Positions 62,398 through 64,000 of a stretch of 64,000 nt of DNA are shown piece by piece; within the stretch, counting starts at the first letter, position 1; each line of letters begins with the position of its first letter. The notes under the pieces are model-generated. The model searched no databases. It was given only the letters and a program-made list of their open reading frames with translations, and was not told the origin of the DNA. The stretch is from Lysobacteraceae bacterium (GTDB lineage: Bacteria > Pseudomonadota > Gammaproteobacteria > Xanthomonadales > Xanthomonadaceae), in the NCBI GenBank assembly GCA_004297225.1, contig SCUI01000013.1:248001-312000 (forward strand). Direction: 5' to 3'. The position numbers and the translations under genes are program-made.

Positions 62398-62403
62398 ATA
62401 ATA
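62398..62403 (-). promoter_or_regulatory. -10-like hexamer TATTAT, six bases before the pirin ATG
   Basis: TATTAT on the minus strand ends six bases before ATG 62391. With CGGGGC in between there is no real Shine-Dalgarno spacing, so the mRNA may be leaderless. Confidence 0.5.
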
Positions 62404-62472
62404 CCCGGATGCTTCCGGCCGGTCGCCCGAGCCTGTACCGTTCGCTGTTGCAGTCGCCGGGGAACCTTGGGA

Positions 62473-63681
62473 ATGGAGGCGGAGCGCTCGCGGAGCCAGG
62501 TGGTCCCGATGCGCCGGCTGGCCTTGCTGCTGGGCGGGCTGGCGATGTTCGGCCCGTTCTCGATCGACACGATCTTCCCGGCGTTCCCGGCGATCGGTGC
62601 GGAACTGGGCGCCGACAAGCTGGCGATGCAGCAGACCATCAGCATCTACCTGGTCGCCTACGCGCTGATGAGCGTGGTGCACGGACCGCTGTCGGATGCG
62701 ATCGGGCGCCGCAAGGTGATCCTCGGCGGCCTGGCGGTGTTCGCGATCGCCTCCGCCGGCTGCGCGCTGGCGACCGATTTCGGCACGCTGCTGGCGTTCC
62801 GCACGCTGCAGGGATTGTCCGCCGGCGTCGGCCTGATCGTCGGCCGCGCGGTGATCCGCGACGTGCTGCATGGCGACGACGCGCAGCGGCTGATGAGCCA
62901 GGTGTCGATGATCTTCGGCATCGCACCCGCGATCGCGCCGATCATCGGCGGCTGGCTGCTCGGCTGGAGCCACTGGCCGATGATCTTCTGGTTCCTGGTG
63001 GCCTGGGCGCTGGCGCTGCTGGCTGCCACCTGGTGGGGCCTGCCGGAAACCCACCCGGCCGCGGAGCGGCTGGTGCCCGAACCGTCGCGGCTGCTGCGCG
63101 ACTACTGGGGCATCTTCGCCAATCCGCGCTTCCAGCGGCTGGCGGCGGCGGGTACCTTCAACTTCGGCGCGCTGTTCCTTTACATCGCCTCGGCGCCGGC
63201 GTTCGTGCTCGACCTGCTGCGCCTGGACGAAAAGAGTTTCGCCTGGTTCTTCGTGCCGATGATCGGGGGGATGATGCTGGGGGCGTGGACCTCGGGTCGC
63301 ATCGCCGGCAAGGTCGCGGGCGTGAGCCAGGTGCGCGCGGGCTTCGCCTGCTGCGGCGTGGCGATGGTGGCCAACCTGGGTTATTACGCACTGGTGGCGG
63401 AACCGTCGGTGCCGTGGGCGGTGATGCCGATGGCGCTGAATTCGTTCGGCATCGCGCTCGTGTTCCCGATCCTGACGCTGGCGATCCTGGACATGTACCC
63501 GCGCCAGCGCGGCAGCGCCTCCTCGTTGCAGGCCTTCACCGGCCTGGTGATCAACGCGCTGATCGCCGGCGTGCTTTCGCCGATGGTCAGCGGCAGCGGC
63601 ATCGCGCTGGCGATCGGCGCCGCGCTGTTCGCCTTCGCCGCCTGGGCGTTCTGGCGCTGGGAACTCCACGCCAGCGGCTAG
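62473..63681 (+). CDS. Bcr/CflA-type MFS multidrug efflux transporter
   Basis: This 402-residue, 12-helix transporter has the DHA1 motifs IDTIFPAFPAIGAELG (helix 1), HGPLSDAIGRRKVILGG (loop 2-3) and FRTLQGLSAGVGLIVGRAVIRD. Bcr/CflA members export bicyclomycin, chloramphenicol or similar compounds. ATG 62473 and ATG 62509 (MRRLALLLGG) are both possible; the longer one is listed. Its stop overlaps the stop of the convergent oxygenase gene. Confidence 0.92.
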   Translation: MEAERSRSQVVPMRRLALLLGGLAMFGPFSIDTIFPAFPAIGAELGADKLAMQQTISIYLVAYALMSVVHGPLSDAIGRRKVILGGLAVFAIASAGCALATDFGTLLAFRTLQGLSAGVGLIVGRAVIRDVLHGDDAQRLMSQVSMIFGIAPAIAPIIGGWLLGWSHWPMIFWFLVAWALALLAATWWGLPETHPAAERLVPEPSRLLRDYWGIFANPRFQRLAAAGTFNFGALFLYIASAPAFVLDLLRLDEKSFAWFFVPMIGGMMLGAWTSGRIAGKVAGVSQVRAGFACCGVAMVANLGYYALVAEPSVPWAVMPMALNSFGIALVFPILTLAILDMYPRQRGSASSLQAFTGLVINALIAGVLSPMVSGSGIALAIGAALFAFAAWAFWRWELHASG

Positions 63682-64000
63682 GTCCCTTCGTACGCCTCGC
63701 GGAGCAAGGCATGGAAGTGGGCGAGGGCGGTTTCGCGCAGGGGATTGAGCGGGCCGCTGGAGTAGGAGCCAGAGGCGAGACCGCGCTGCACGGTCTCGCA
63801 GATCCCGATGTCCTCGTGCTGCACCTCGTCGCTGAAGGCGAGGTCGGCATCGGCGGATTGCTCGTTGCCGGGCGCGTAATAGGTGTCGAACTCGACCCGG
63901 CAGCGATCCACGCCCAGCGGCACCACGCGATTGGTCTGCAGGCGGCCCGGCAGCACGTTGAGCATGGTGTTCGGCCACAGCCACCAGTACAGGGCATCGC
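63678..64000 (-). CDS. Ring-hydroxylating oxygenase alpha subunit, C-terminal part (partial)
   Basis: The last 107 codons of a Rieske-type oxygenase are visible; the 5' part lies beyond the right edge. The segment DALYWWLWPNTMLNVLPGRL and RVVPLGVDRCRVEFDTYYAPG is typical of the catalytic C-terminal domain of carnitine/choline-type or aromatic oxygenases. FSDEVQHEDIGICETVQRGLAS-G follows, where the Asp/Glu/Asp region near the iron site lies. The substrate cannot be told without the N-terminal half. Confidence 0.88.
   Translation of the reverse strand, partial: DALYWWLWPNTMLNVLPGRLQTNRVVPLGVDRCRVEFDTYYAPGNEQSADADLAFSDEVQHEDIGICETVQRGLASGSYSSGPLNPLRETALAHFHALLREAYEGT

Noticed and set aside
61489-63984. 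831-codon minus-strand frame
   Set aside because: Only the last 300 codons (pirin) are real. The upstream part is antisense to the Bcr/CflA transporter and reads as Arg/His/Gln-rich noise.

Overview
The window looks like a chromosomal segment from a high-GC gammaproteobacterium of the Xanthomonadaceae/Lysobacteraceae (Lysobacter, Luteimonas or Thermomonas type). The reasons are the order pyrG-kdsA-eno-ftsB-ispD-ispF-truD-surE-pcm-nlpD, the order miaA-hfq-hflX-hflK-hflC-purA, the many secreted peptidases and TonB-dependent receptors, and short GTAG-type palindromic repeats. I find 62 coding regions (one partial at each edge). I see no tRNA, rRNA, CRISPR array, prophage or insertion sequence. 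No gene-free stretch exceeds 300 bases.

Layout. 0.2-6.3 kb: an M1 peptidase coupled to a membrane protein, a periplasmic cyclophilin, small proteins, and a PadR regulator coupled to a HAAS-type membrane protein. 6.3-24.5 kb: envelope and catabolic genes. These are a methyltransferase, a HemJ-like protein, a lipoprotein alkaline phosphatase, a dicarboxylate symporter, an active/inactive M16 peptidase pair, tandem NlpC/P60 hydrolases, a SlyD-type FKBP, an M4 protease, a three-gene oxidoreductase/deformylase operon, an S9 peptidase and parE. 24.6-38.9 kb: a dense housekeeping block running from pyrG to folP, with most genes overlapping by four bases and several TTG or GTG starts. 39-44.6 kb: a TPR-sulfotransferase, a TonB-dependent receptor and a proline-type symporter. 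44.6-51 kb: miaA-hfq-hflX-hflK-hflC-DUF2065 and purA. 51-64 kb: a second TonB receptor, a DUF4136 lipoprotein, an SRAP protein, a glycine-zipper protein, a Crp/Fnr regulator, a hydrolase-thioredoxin pair, gcvP behind a tandem glycine riboswitch, pirin, a Bcr/CflA transporter and the end of a Rieske-type oxygenase.

Non-coding signals stand out. Four genes (the symporter at 9052, surE, folP and pirin) have a TATNNT hexamer exactly six bases before ATG, the geometry of leaderless mRNAs. hflK has a near-consensus promoter (TTGAGA, 17 bases, TAGAAT) followed by a hairpin and a T run. A perfect 28-bp inverted repeat lies between ftsH and folP. A second inverted repeat lies between kdsA and eno and encodes the last residues of KdsA. 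Two copies of a GTAG palindrome match at 19 of 21 bases; in one, the TAG is also a stop codon. The Crp/Fnr gene has a TGTG-N8-CACA dyad upstream that suggests autoregulation.

I did not find an obviously new multi-gene system. The best candidates for unknown biology are the TPR-sulfotransferase/TonB-receptor pair, the DadA/Gor/HutG-like operon, the SRAP protein with a basic helical insertion, and the leaderless promoter set. All functional calls come from reading motifs and context; no database search was run.
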